A DNA stretch of 64,000 bases. Origin: Candidatus Laterigemmans baculatus. GTDB taxonomy: Bacteria > Planctomycetota > Planctomycetia > Pirellulales > Pirellulaceae. A model generated the notes under the pieces. That model was not told the DNA's origin and searched no databases. It worked only from the letters and a program-made list of their open reading frames with translations. Numbering within the stretch: the first letter of the stretch is position 1; the number at the start of each line of letters is the position of its first letter. Of the stretch, positions 15,694-24,900 are shown piece after piece. The DNA is taken from assembly GCF_010367455.1 (NCBI RefSeq), contig NZ_WRPR01000077.1, positions 1-64,000 of the forward strand, given 5' to 3'. The translations under genes were made by a program, and so were the position numbers.

Positions 15694-17871
15694 ATGCGTA
15701 TGCTTTTCATTTTGCTGGTTTGGTTAGGTTGGATCATGGTGATTCAGCTGCAATCTTCGCAAGGGGCGCAACCAGATTCGGATGATTTAGTGTCCGTCGA
15801 GCGGCGCGTTCAAAGCGTCTGCAAGACGGCCAGCCCAGCCGTTGTGAAGATCACAGTGTCTTTAGAAGGCGCTCATGGCTGGAGCGGCGTCATTGCAACT
15901 GCGGACGGGTACGTGGTCAGTTGCGCGCATCACGCCGAAACCCCCGGCGAAGAAGTGTTCGTTCATCTATCCGATGGCCGCAGTGTTCCGGCTCAGCTGC
16001 TTGGTTCGCACGAGTCCATGGACATCGCCCTCTTCAGAATCTTGGATGACGGCCCGTGGCCCTACGTGGCGTTCGGGAAATCGGCCGAGATGAAGCCGGA
16101 GGAACTCTGCGTCGGAATCGGGTATCCGTCTATTGATGCCCCTGCCAGTAACCGCACTCCTACCGTCCGTATGGGCCGAATTGTGCTTGCGGATGCCGCT
16201 CCCTGGATCGTCGTCAGCTCTTGTCGGGTCGAGCAAGGCGATTCCGGCGGAGGTCTCTTTGACATGCAAGGACGCCTTGTGGGCGTGTGTTCAGGTAATG
16301 GCAGCCTGACCAGGGCCAGCACTAGACATGTTGGAATCGAGCTATTTGAGCGGCACTGGAACGATTTAGTTGAAGTAAAACGACTTGAATCGCCTTCCGA
16401 AGACGAAGTCTATGCTCACGTCGCCCCCATTATCAATCGCTTCAATAGCCGCCGCATCGACCTCAAACCGCAATACGGATTGGGAAGCATCGATTCCGCC
16501 TTTCATCGCTCCATCGTCTCGTTCCCACCAATTGCGGTGGAGGTGCTGTGCGACGGAGAGCAGAAGGTATTGGGAACCATCGTGGGGCCCAAGGGCTGGG
16601 TCCTTACTAAGTCGAGCGAATTGTTCGGCGATGTATCGATTCGACTGGCGGACGGACGGGAACTGCCAGCTCCGGTACATGGGACGTCGCACGAGCATGA
16701 CCTGGCGCTTTTGAAAGTGTCGGGCATCGAGTTGCCACAGATCCGCTGGAGTGACCGCGGCACACCACTTCTGGGGACGATGGTTGCAGCCACGGGGTGC
16801 CGACAAGCACCTGGAACTGTGGGCATCATATCGCATCCCGGTCGTGAGGTTCTAGCAGAAACAGGCTGCATCATTCCGTCCATTCAATTGCAGTCAACTG
16901 ACCCCGCTCCAAGAGTATGGAAGGTAGGCGGGTCTGAAAAGTTCTTCGGCAGTCCGTTTCACAAGGGCGATATTGTCACGCAAATCGAGGGAACTCCCAC
17001 ACCGGACTTCAAGAGCCTCATCATGCTGACCGGAGGGCCTGATGATGGCCGCTTCCCTGGCAAAATCGTGGGCGATCGTATGCGGGCAGTGGTCGAGCGA
17101 GACGGCCAGACAGTACAGCTCCATTTCCAGCTTTCCGGGCTGATGAGTCCGTCGACCGGAGATCTTTATCCCAGCGGCCGTTTCACGGGATTTCCTCGCG
17201 TGTACAGCACGGATATCTTCGTTCTTCCGGAAATGTGCGGAGGTCCAGTGGTGGATCACTCGGGCCAAGTCGTGGGCATCGTCATTGCCACGGCCAACAA
17301 CCAAGTCGAGACCTATGTAATTCCCGCCGAAGTCGCACGTAGCACGAGCCAGCGGCTCATCGGAAAGGGTCCCGAGGCCCGGCCTACGGTGGCTCACTCC
17401 GATACCCGCCCGATTGTCAGGCCAGCAAGTGTGGGAACCGCGGCGCCCGATTTCGAGGTCGAGACGCTAAGCGGCACGACATTTCGGATCTCCGAGCAGC
17501 GGGGCAAGATGGTCGTGCTGTGCTTTTGGATGATGCATTCGGAGCTTTGCACACTGGAACTCCCGAATCTGCGAGCACTTCATCAGGACCTGATTAGCGA
17601 TGCAGGAGACTGTACGATGATCAGCCTGTACACCGACCCGGAGGAGTGGGAGCCGGACTTCAGGATGCATTCTAAAAAACACGAGGTCGACTGGCCCGTA
17701 GCGTGGATTCGTAGCTACTCGTCCGTCTCTGCCGACTACCTCACGCGGCATTTGCAGCCATGCCTAGTTCTGGTTGGCCCCGAAGGAAAGATCCTGTTGC
17801 GCGACCACGACGTCGCTAGATTCCGGGCGGCGTTGACTTCAATCATGGCCACGAGCGCTGCTGCCGATTGA
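15694..17871 (+). CDS. HtrA-like tandem trypsin/PDZ protein fused to a redoxin domain
   Basis: 725 residues from ATG 15694; a hydrophobic leader (MRMLFILLVWLGWIMVIQLQ) suggests export. Domain 1 (about 35-230) is a trypsin-like protease with His79 (SCAHH), Asp110 (SMDIAL) and Ser184 (QGDSGGGLFD). Domain 2 (from about 285) keeps Asp (HEHDLALLKV) but has Ser for His (WVLTKSSELFGD) and Cys in place of the nucleophile Ser (EMCGGPVVDHSG, about 512-523). A PDZ-like segment (KGDIVTQIEGTPTPDFKSL) lies before that nucleophile loop. The C-terminal 140 residues form a TlpA/peroxiredoxin-like fold (GTAAPDFEVETLSG, VVLCFWMMHSELCTLELP) in which the usual CxxC has become SELC. Predicted periplasmic; the redoxin half may sense or bind rather than catalyse. 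Confidence 0.82.
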   Translation: MRMLFILLVWLGWIMVIQLQSSQGAQPDSDDLVSVERRVQSVCKTASPAVVKITVSLEGAHGWSGVIATADGYVVSCAHHAETPGEEVFVHLSDGRSVPAQLLGSHESMDIALFRILDDGPWPYVAFGKSAEMKPEELCVGIGYPSIDAPASNRTPTVRMGRIVLADAAPWIVVSSCRVEQGDSGGGLFDMQGRLVGVCSGNGSLTRASTRHVGIELFERHWNDLVEVKRLESPSEDEVYAHVAPIINRFNSRRIDLKPQYGLGSIDSAFHRSIVSFPPIAVEVLCDGEQKVLGTIVGPKGWVLTKSSELFGDVSIRLADGRELPAPVHGTSHEHDLALLKVSGIELPQIRWSDRGTPLLGTMVAATGCRQAPGTVGIISHPGREVLAETGCIIPSIQLQSTDPAPRVWKVGGSEKFFGSPFHKGDIVTQIEGTPTPDFKSLIMLTGGPDDGRFPGKIVGDRMRAVVERDGQTVQLHFQLSGLMSPSTGDLYPSGRFTGFPRVYSTDIFVLPEMCGGPVVDHSGQVVGIVIATANNQVETYVIPAEVARSTSQRLIGKGPEARPTVAHSDTRPIVRPASVGTAAPDFEVETLSGTTFRISEQRGKMVVLCFWMMHSELCTLELPNLRALHQDLISDAGDCTMISLYTDPEEWEPDFRMHSKKHEVDWPVAWIRSYSSVSADYLTRHLQPCLVLVGPEGKILLRDHDVARFRAALTSIMATSAAAD

Positions 17872-18854
17872 CTGCCTTGTGCCAAAGAACTGAGCCGAGC
17901 TTTCGAACTCGATGAAATTCAGTGGTTAGTGCTCGCGCACGGCTCGGTGGTCTCAATCGATGCTTCCAGGTTTAGCGATTGCTCGCGTGAAACAATCAGC
18001 TAGGCGTCCTGGTGGCCCCCACTTCACCGGCAGATGGGCCGTCTTCCCCGCCTAGGGGCTTGCGGTCTCGCCAGCGCGCGTCGGTTGGATCGACCGTGGC
18101 AAGTTGTGGGAGGCAACTGCACATTTTCTAGCCCGGAGGATTGCCCGCCAGTGGAAGTAGTGCCGGTTCCGCTTGTCACAGGAGTTCCAGCGGTAGCAGC
18201 GACGCTAGACGGCGCGGCCGGCGGATCGGATGCCGATCTGGCTCTTGGGCCGCTGGGGGGCAGCGTCGCCCGCATTCCACTCACGCGGCGGTGGAGGGTT
18301 CGTAGAGGTGTTTTCCCTGCTTTGCCGCGCGGCGATTCCTCGTCGCCATCCATTGCCAGCGTTCCAGCAGTCTGGAAATGCCGCATCCGCTGCCAATTCG
18401 CCGCGATTCGGAAACGAATTGAAAACGATAGCAAAAGCCCCCCGCCACGGCCCCGCCAGTTGAGCGGACTTAGTGGGGCCGGTCGGGGCCTCCAAAGAGG
18501 CCACGTGCCCTGCGGGCGGCCTGTCCGCTGCAGGCTGGCCTCGTGGTGGTCCACGGAGTGCATCGCTCGCCAGCGGATCGCACGCTGGCAGTTCGTCACC
18601 GCGGCCAAGTGAAGGGCCAGCCGCGGCGCCCGGTCTGCTTATCGGCTGAAGCGAGCCGTCGCCGCCACCGTTGGTCTAGCCGGCACAGTCCGCCAGCGAC
18701 GGGGGCTGGAGGCTCTGATTCCCAGCGATTCATCCGATCCGGGGGGCCGGTGGTGACGAAGAGGTGAGAGACGGTGGCGTCGGCCACGTTAACCGGCAAG
18801 AGTGGAGGCAGTTACTGTGAAACGCCGGTTGCTCCGAATGCTCACGGGAACTCG
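17872..18854. other. 983-bp stretch without a confident gene
   Basis: Open frames of about 190 codons exist on both strands over the same bases (18024-18612), which is expected in GC-rich DNA; neither has a recognisable domain. Part of it (about 18380-18470) looks like coding DNA that has decayed. It directly precedes the broken TIGR04255-like locus and is probably part of the same degenerate region. Confidence 0.5.
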
Positions 18855-19148
18855 ATGACTCAGGAACGCTCTCTTTCGTTCAATGACCCGCCGGTTGTCG
18901 AGACCGTTCTCACCGTCAATCAGGTCTACGATATGCCGGGCGAGGCAGGGCGGCTCTAGGTGGAAACCGCCGTCGCCCTGGATCCGAAAGGCGATTACAT
19001 CGTGATGAAGCTGACGGGCCGGGTGATCCACCGCGACGGCGTCGAAGTGGAAACCAGCCTCAACGCCGCTCATCGCTGGGCCGTAAAGGGTTTCGAGAGC
19101 TTGACCACCAACGACGCCCGCACAAATCGCTGGGAGCAGATGCAATGA
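18855..19148 (+). pseudogene. TIGR04255-like protein remnant with internal deletion and in-frame stop
   Basis: The N-terminal segment starting at ATG 18855, MTQERSLSFNDPPVVETVLT, matches the start typical of TIGR04255-family proteins. It meets TAG at 18957-18959, and the same frame continues with VETAVALDPKGDYIVMKL to SLNAAHRWAVKGFESLTT, which resembles the family C-terminus. The family is roughly 250 residues long in my memory, while only about 97 codons remain here, so the middle has been lost. The 3' end overlaps the next gene by 4 bases (ATGA), preserving an operon junction. Confidence 0.68.
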
Positions 19149-19615
19149 GTAACGTGCTGGACGACTCGGCATTGGCCTTTCACCAGGAAAGAACCGCTCG
19201 GACGCAAGCGTACGAAGGTGGCGACGAGGGGCTGATGGTGACGCTGGCCCGGCGCGAGCCCGCCCCGTGGCGCTACGAGTGCCTGGACCACCTCGATAGG
19301 CTCCGGGAGCTGCCGGCGAACTGGAACAGTTATGGGGCTTTGCCGATCGCCGATGCGTCGATCGATTACGCCAAGGAGATACTGGTCGCTCTCAGCAGCT
19401 TCACCGGGATCTCACGTCCCCGCATCGCGGCCTCGCCCTCAGGATTCGTCGCCCTTTCCTGGGAATGGGAGCACGATACGCGCGAACTGGACGTCGAAGT
19501 GCGGGCGAACGGGTTGATTGGCTACGCCTACTCGGACGAGAACGCGCCGAGCGACGATACTGAAGCGGAGACCAGCGACGTCGGAGAAATCGTCGCCATT
19601 TTGACTCGCTGGTAA
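19145..19615 (+). CDS. Hypothetical protein, partner of TIGR04255-like gene
   Basis: 156 residues; ATG 19145 overlaps the stop of the upstream remnant. The core LDHLDRLRELPANWNSYGAL is a motif I associate with small proteins encoded beside TIGR04255 genes in planctomycetes. The remainder (ISRPRIAASPSGFVALSWEW, RELDVEVRANGLIGYAYSDE) looks like an intact beta-rich domain with an acidic tail. Function unknown. It seems to be the only unbroken member of a three- or four-gene locus. Confidence 0.7.
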   Translation: MSNVLDDSALAFHQERTARTQAYEGGDEGLMVTLARREPAPWRYECLDHLDRLRELPANWNSYGALPIADASIDYAKEILVALSSFTGISRPRIAASPSGFVALSWEWEHDTRELDVEVRANGLIGYAYSDENAPSDDTEAETSDVGEIVAILTRW

Positions 19616-19631
19616 TTCGCGCGGGGGTCAA

Positions 19632-19799
19632 GTGGTCGAACCGATCGTGACGATCGAGGATGAGGGCCTCCGCACCGACAGCATCGATCCCACCGGCTGG
19701 CATGTCAGCCGCTTTCTGGCCGTCTCGTCCAATCATGCAATCCGTGGCTGCAGGTTAATTGCATGGCGTCAGAAAACGATATTTACCGTGAAGCTGTGA
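19632..19799 (+). pseudogene. Short frame, possible remnant of the third gene of the TIGR04255-like locus
   Basis: GTG 19632 opens 55 codons: VEPIVTIEDEGLRTDSIDPT, then GWHVSRFLAVSSNHAIRGC. The composition is protein-like, the spacing after the previous gene is 16 bp, and the frame then runs into the next remnant, suggesting truncation. No domain is recognised. Confidence 0.4.
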
Positions 19800-19950
19800 G
19801 GCGGAACCGCCCCTTCCATTCATCTACTTGGGGGCAGAGGACCTGGAAGCGATTGGTGAGAAAACTGCTGTCAGCGAAATACTACGCTTTGCAATTGGCC
19901 TGGACGTGCCGTCGTGGACCTTCTCCTGTAAGCTGCCGCGATTTGACTGA
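19763..19950 (+). pseudogene. Frameshifted small gene of the TIGR04255-like locus
   Basis: ATG 19763 gives MASENDIYREAVRRNRPFH; about 19820 the protein-like reading moves to another frame and continues FIYLGAEDLEAIGEKTAVSE, ILRFAIGLDVPSWTFSCKLP, ending at TGA 19948-19950. The joined product would be a small acidic protein of about 60 residues. A single indel near 19815-19825 would restore it. Family not named; context suggests part of the same locus. Confidence 0.58.
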
Positions 19951-20054
19951 ACGGAGCGAATTCCGAGAACCGCTGCCGCCCCGCTGTGGAGCTTGGCAAC
20001 GGGTCGTGAGTGATCGTCGACACTTCTCAGAATGCGAAGGCAGGCTCCGGCGAT

Positions 20055-21005
20055 TCACCCCATCGGGCCACGACGAATTCGCACTAGCCGCCAACCGAAC
20101 GCTTCCCATAGGCGAGTTTGCAGCGTGGCCTGAAGCGAGCCGAAGAAAAGTGCCGCAGCGAGCACGATTGCGAATCCCGGCGGGGGAGCTGGGCTTCCAG
20201 CCATTGATCCGACGGCGAACGCGAAGGTTCCAACGGCGATCGCCCCTGTGCTCAACCCCACCCATCCCCAGCGACTCCGGCGCACCGAAATCGCGGATGC
20301 AAGCGTGCTCGCCAGGACCAGCCCGAACACCAAACCGAACAAGGGGCCACTCGCGGGATCCGCCTCCCCCGAGATCACGGTTGCCGATGGCTCCGAGTGC
20401 AAATCGAAATAGTCGTAAATCCTGTTGACGGCTTCAGTCACCGGGGGCGTGACAATCCGCGGCGAGGCGAACAACAGGGCTGCGACTGCCGTGGCGATCA
20501 GGATGCCACGCAGGCTGAAGGTGGGACGGTTTGTTTCGCCTTCGCGAAGCGTCAGTCGCCAACCCCACATGGCGGCGAACACTAAAATCCCGACGGCGAG
20601 ACCGGCGAAGACGCCCAGATGGCCCACGAGGCTGGAGACGCAAAGCGCCGCAATAAACTCTGCACCGAACTGGAGAATGTCGAAGTAGCCCACCACCTGA
20701 ATGAACCAAGCGATCAGGAGGTGTGCACTAACCAGTAGGCACCGAAACAAGCGGTGCCCTTCGGCCAACACCGCGGGGGCCGCGCCCGCCATCGCAGCGG
20801 ACAGCCCCAGCACACTGCTGCTTACCTGCAGAACCAGAGCGGTCGTGTCGCCGTGCGAGTAAACCGAAGAGCTCTGGGAAAACCACTGGATGGCGAACCC
20901 TAAGCACCCCACGCCGAGCGCCATCGACAGGCTCGCCGCTGCCAGCACGACCAGATGCGTTGTCTTGATTCGCGCCGGCGTCCCAGGGGCTGTAGAGGGT
21001 TGCAT
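20055..21005 (-). CDS. Polytopic membrane protein of unknown function
   Basis: 316 residues from ATG 21005 (MQPSTAPGTPARIKTTHLVV). About eight hydrophobic segments are visible, including LVVLAAASLSMALGVGCLGF, LLVSAHLLIAWFIQVVGYF, the planctomycete-type FSLRGILIATAVAALLFAS and a C-terminal GFAIVLAAALFFGSLQ. No conserved charged or metal-binding residues stand out in the helices. An extension to 21149 in frame is unlikely because it lacks protein character. Role unknown; it stands alone. Confidence 0.65.
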   Translation of the reverse strand: MQPSTAPGTPARIKTTHLVVLAAASLSMALGVGCLGFAIQWFSQSSSVYSHGDTTALVLQVSSSVLGLSAAMAGAAPAVLAEGHRLFRCLLVSAHLLIAWFIQVVGYFDILQFGAEFIAALCVSSLVGHLGVFAGLAVGILVFAAMWGWRLTLREGETNRPTFSLRGILIATAVAALLFASPRIVTPPVTEAVNRIYDYFDLHSEPSATVISGEADPASGPLFGLVFGLVLASTLASAISVRRSRWGWVGLSTGAIAVGTFAFAVGSMAGSPAPPPGFAIVLAAALFFGSLQATLQTRLWEAFGWRLVRIRRGPMG

Positions 21006-21299
21006 GATCAGTCGACCGCGACGAATGAACAGAGGTCCGGACGCAGCACCGACGCTGCGCGGGTCACTATCATAGCGGCCCAGCGGTCCCGCTCGGTTTG
21101 GGCAGACCGGTCGCGACGACTGAGGACGCGGACGTCTTGCGGACGGCATCGCGGGCCGACCGCTGAGGGGACATCCGCCCTGCGGGGGCCTCCCCGGGGG
21201 CTTACAATGCGACGGTCGGCTTGGATTGTCGGGGTGGGGGCTCGCGGCGCCGCGGTCGGCGCTTGGTTCCGTTACCGTCCTTCAATAAGGCCCAGCGAC

Positions 21300-21560
21300 A
21301 TGCGCGACTTACTCTTCTTGGCCCAAAACGACGCAGGCGGGTTGTGGGTCGGAGGTTTGTTTTTTCTGTGGCTGATCCTCGGGATCCTCGCCTTGGTCCT
21401 GTGGGTGTGGGCCCTCGTCTCCGCAATTCAAAACCCGGCGCTCGACAGCACTATGAGGATCGTGTGGGTGCTGGTGTTCGTATTCACCGGGTTTATCGGC
21501 GCGATCATCTATCTGCTGATCGGACGCAACAGCCGCAGCGGGCGTGGCGAGGCGTTGTGA
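21300..21560 (+). CDS. PLDc_N-type small membrane protein
   Basis: 86 residues from ATG 21300. Two membrane helices (about 18-42, LWVGGLFFLWLILGILALVL; and 54-74, IVWVLVFVFTGFIGAIIYLL) and the closing IYLLIGR fit the phospholipase D/cardiolipin synthase N-terminal module (PLDc_N) found alone in many bacteria. No catalytic HKD domain follows. Probably a small inner membrane protein; function unknown. Confidence 0.75.
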   Translation: MRDLLFLAQNDAGGLWVGGLFFLWLILGILALVLWVWALVSAIQNPALDSTMRIVWVLVFVFTGFIGAIIYLLIGRNSRSGRGEAL

Positions 21561-21609
21561 GCTCAGGGCAGCACCCGTTTCCTCCTCGGGCCTCTCATGA
21601 CCCGTCTGC

Positions 21610-21770
21610 ACCCTCCCCGCTCGTTCCTCGCGACCCTCCCGGGGGGAGGGTGTTGGTGAAATGGAGTTTTCGATCCTTTGAGCCGTAGGCGCTAGCCTCG
21701 GGCGTCGCAGCCCTGGGATTTCTGCTGCAGCACCCGCGGCTAGCGCCGTCGGCTCAGGGTTTTCTGACAG
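21610..21770. repeat. Composite repeat: GGGAGGGT block, GAGCCGTAGGCGCTAGCC palindrome and one CTCTGTCAGAAAA end
   Basis: CACCCTCCCCGCTCGTTCCT (from about 21610) and the following ACCCTCCCGGGGGGAGGGTG match the interior of the element at 1838-2016. Next comes a 78 bp palindrome (21679-21756, TGAGCCGTAGGC...GCCGTCGGCTCA), then the end TTTTCTGACAGAG (to about 21772). Only one terminal inverted repeat is present, so it is a partial or rearranged copy. The same order is seen at 46421-46811. Confidence 0.75.
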
Positions 21771-21773
21771 AGC

Positions 21774-21903
21774 CTAGCTGGACAGCGCCACTTTGGATTG
21801 GTTCGGAGCGGGACGGCTCGCCGTTAAACGACTTGATAGCCAACTGCTGGGCACTGCTGACTTTATGGCAATTCAGCGTGAGAAAGTGGCGCTGTCCAGC
21901 TAG
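21774..21903. mobile_element. 130-bp MITE-like element with perfect 21-bp terminal inverted repeats
   Basis: CTAGCTGGACAGCGCCACTTT at 21774-21794 is the exact reverse complement of 21883-21903. The 88 bp interior has no gene and contains a fragment of the CGCCGTTAAACGACTTGAT repeat. It stops 10 bp short of the stop codon of the giant surface-protein gene. This is the only copy in the window; the parent transposon is not identified. Confidence 0.8.
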
Positions 21904-21913
21904 TCTTCCTCGT

Positions 21914-24900
21914 TCAGACGCGTGATTCGAGCGGGGCGTCCCAGGGAGCCGCGTTGTCGGCGTCGCCTTGCGGTTCCTCGTCGTCCTCGAACTGTCCGCT
22001 CCAAGGCCGCAGCGGGCTGGGCCAGTGGGCGAAGACGGCTTCAACCTCCTTCGCTTGGCTTGGCCGCGGGGAGGCCTGGAGAATCGCCAGCTCGTCGCCG
22101 GCTCGGGCGAGCTCGCCAGCGAACCAATCGCTCTCGAATTCGGGCAGCGGCGCCGCAGCATGGCTTTCGCCTTCGCCGCTGGCCCCGCCACTGCCTCGAT
22201 TTAGATAGTTGATCACCTGCAGCGCGTCGAGCGGCGAGACGTTTCCATCGCCGTTGACGTCGAGCATCGCGCCGAGCGTCCGCTGGATACCGCCGGCTTC
22301 GATGCCGAGGCCGGCCGCCAGCGCTCCGCCGCCGCCGCGATTCAAGTGATTGACGACTTGCAACGCGTCGAGCGGGGTGACCTGGCCGCTTTCGTTGACG
22401 TCGTACCGATTGGCCAGATTCGTCATGCGGAGGCCGACGACCGAAACGGGCTCGACCGCGGTGCCCGCTCCCGGAACGACGGGCGGATCGAAGTTGCCGA
22501 CCACGGGCAAGCCAAACGCATCGCCGAAGCTAGCGTACAGGTCGGGGCCGAACGGCTCGGGCGTGAAGTGGATCACATTGCCGCTCGTCCCGTCCACCGC
22601 TGGCGTGATGCGATCGGTGATGGGAGCGGTTTGGCTCATCAGCACATACCACTCTCCGTGCTCGCCCGGGGCGAGGCCAGTCGCATCGGGATTCCAGAGC
22701 CCTAAATCGTCGACGCCGTCGCCATCGAAGTCGGCGGCGAAGGGGATTTCGCGAACCCCGGGGAAGCCAAACCGGAACTGGGCGTCGAGCAAGCCATCGA
22801 TCCCGTCGCTGCTCAGGTCGAGCGAAAACAGGTCGTCGGCCCAGGCCCCGAGGTCGTCGATTCCGTCGCCATCAAAATCGCCGACCACTGGCAGCCCGAC
22901 CAGATCGCCGCTGAAGGTCGTGTCGACGCGGAAGTCATGGTCGGTGTCGAGATACCAGCGGTTGCCATCCTTCAGCCCCACTTCGTCGCCGTTGGCCGCA
23001 TCGCCATCGAAGTTGCCTGCGAACGGCCGCCCGTTGATCCCCGCTCCGTCGGCGACCACCAGATCGGGCACGCCGTTGTTATTGGTGTCGATCAACCAGC
23101 GAAAGACGCCCGCGTACTTGCCGTAGGTGGCCAGCTTGTCAAAACCATCGGCGGCGGCCGACGGGTCGGTCACAAAGTTGCCAGCGAACAAGTTGTCGGT
23201 CTGGAAGCCGAGTTTATAGACAATGTCTTCGTTCGTATCGTCGCTGAACTGGGCCTCGGGATCGAACAGGAAGTTGCCGTTGGTGTCGATGTAGGCGCTG
23301 CCGGCCGCCCACGTACCAAACTCGGCCCGACTGTCGACGGTAAAGCGAGCGACAAAATCGCCCTGCGAAACCGAGTCGCCCGACGGCAGCGCCGGGTTGT
23401 CCTGCGGCTCGCTGGCGTTGCTTTCGCCGTCCAAGCGATTTCCCACCGGGTCGACCAGGTTGTCGCGGACGGTCAACGTAAAGCGGTCGTCCGGAAGCGG
23501 CTTGGCGAAGTGGAGCCGGATCGTGGCGGTCGCATGCTCGCCCACCACGACCGGATCGTTGACGACTTCGATCGAGTCGATGGCGACGATCCCATTGTGG
23601 TCCCCGACCAGCTGATACTGGCCCACCGCCGCGGCGATCGGTGCGTCGAGCGCTCCATAGAGGAAGCCGGGAAAACGCTCGCTGAGGTCGCGGATCTGGA
23701 TCGTCAGGCTGTGGACCAGCGGCGTCGGACCTTGGGCCGGTTTGACGTCGAACAGATTGTAAGCCGATTCGTCGGCGGCCGTGAGCACGTCGTCGGTGAT
23801 GAACAGATCGGTCACCTGTGGCCCGATCTCGTCGAGGCTCACGACGCGGATGTCGTAGCTGTTGATCGCTTGCGGCGTCAGCCCACGGACGCGCAACGAA
23901 TAGCTCTGGCCTCCTTCGACGCCGACCGTGTGCGTCGCAGCCCCTTCGCCCACGATCTTGGCGATCCGGTTGTGGCTGGGATCATAAACTTCAATCTGCA
24001 ACTGCCCATCGCCGGGCAAGCCGGGGTTGCCGTTCGCGAGCGTCCCAATCGCTTCGAAGAGCAGCTCGAAGCGGAGCGTGGCAGTGGTCGTCGCGTCGAA
24101 GCGGTACCAGTCTTCATCACCCGGCAGCTCGGGGCCCGGCAGATTGGGGCCGCCAGGGAACACGCCTGTGGCGATTCCAGGGTCGATGTTGGGGTTGGTC
24201 GGGATCTCAAACAGGGCAGGGTAGTCGCTGCGGTTCGGGAGGCTTTCGTTGTGCTCGAACGGGTCGGCATCGAACACGACCAGCCGCCCCAGACCGTCGC
24301 TGCCGGTGCCGCCGGTGACCGGATCGAGCGGGAGGATGTCGACGCGTTCGACGTTCGCGTAGTCGATGGGCAGCAAGCCGCCGACGGTCACCGAACCGCT
24401 GCGACCATCGGCCGCCTCGCGGTGCAGCACCAGGTCGCCGACTCCCGCGTCTTCGACCAGCAGTCGATCGCTGGCGTTCGGAGCACTGCCATCGACCTGC
24501 ACGAACAGATCGCTTGCCGGGAGCACGCGGAGCAGGTCGTCGCCATCGCCCGAATCGAGCGAGACGCTTTCGATCGAGCCGTGGAGCTGGACCGGTTTGA
24601 GCAGCGTGCCGGACGCGTCGCTGGTGTGGACCGTGCGGCTGGGGCCGTCGACGAACATTCGGTCGGGCCCCGAAGAGCCTTCGACCAGGACGCTGTCGCG
24701 GGCGGAGCTGCCGCCGCCGAGCGAGAAGTTGCCGCCGATTTGAGCGAACACGAAATCGGCGTCGGATTGGTCGGAGCGGAACCGGCCTCCCTGGGCCGCG
24801 AGGGGCGTGTAGCGGTAGCGATTCTCCAGAGCCGCCCCGAGCACGCTCAGTCCCCCGATGCCGCTGCCGAGGAGCTCGACCGTTTCGGCGTTGGTGAACT

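Noticed and set aside
18024-18612. Candidate genes of about 190 codons on both strands
   Set aside because: The two frames overlap completely, lack ribosome sites and recognisable domains, and neither can be preferred.
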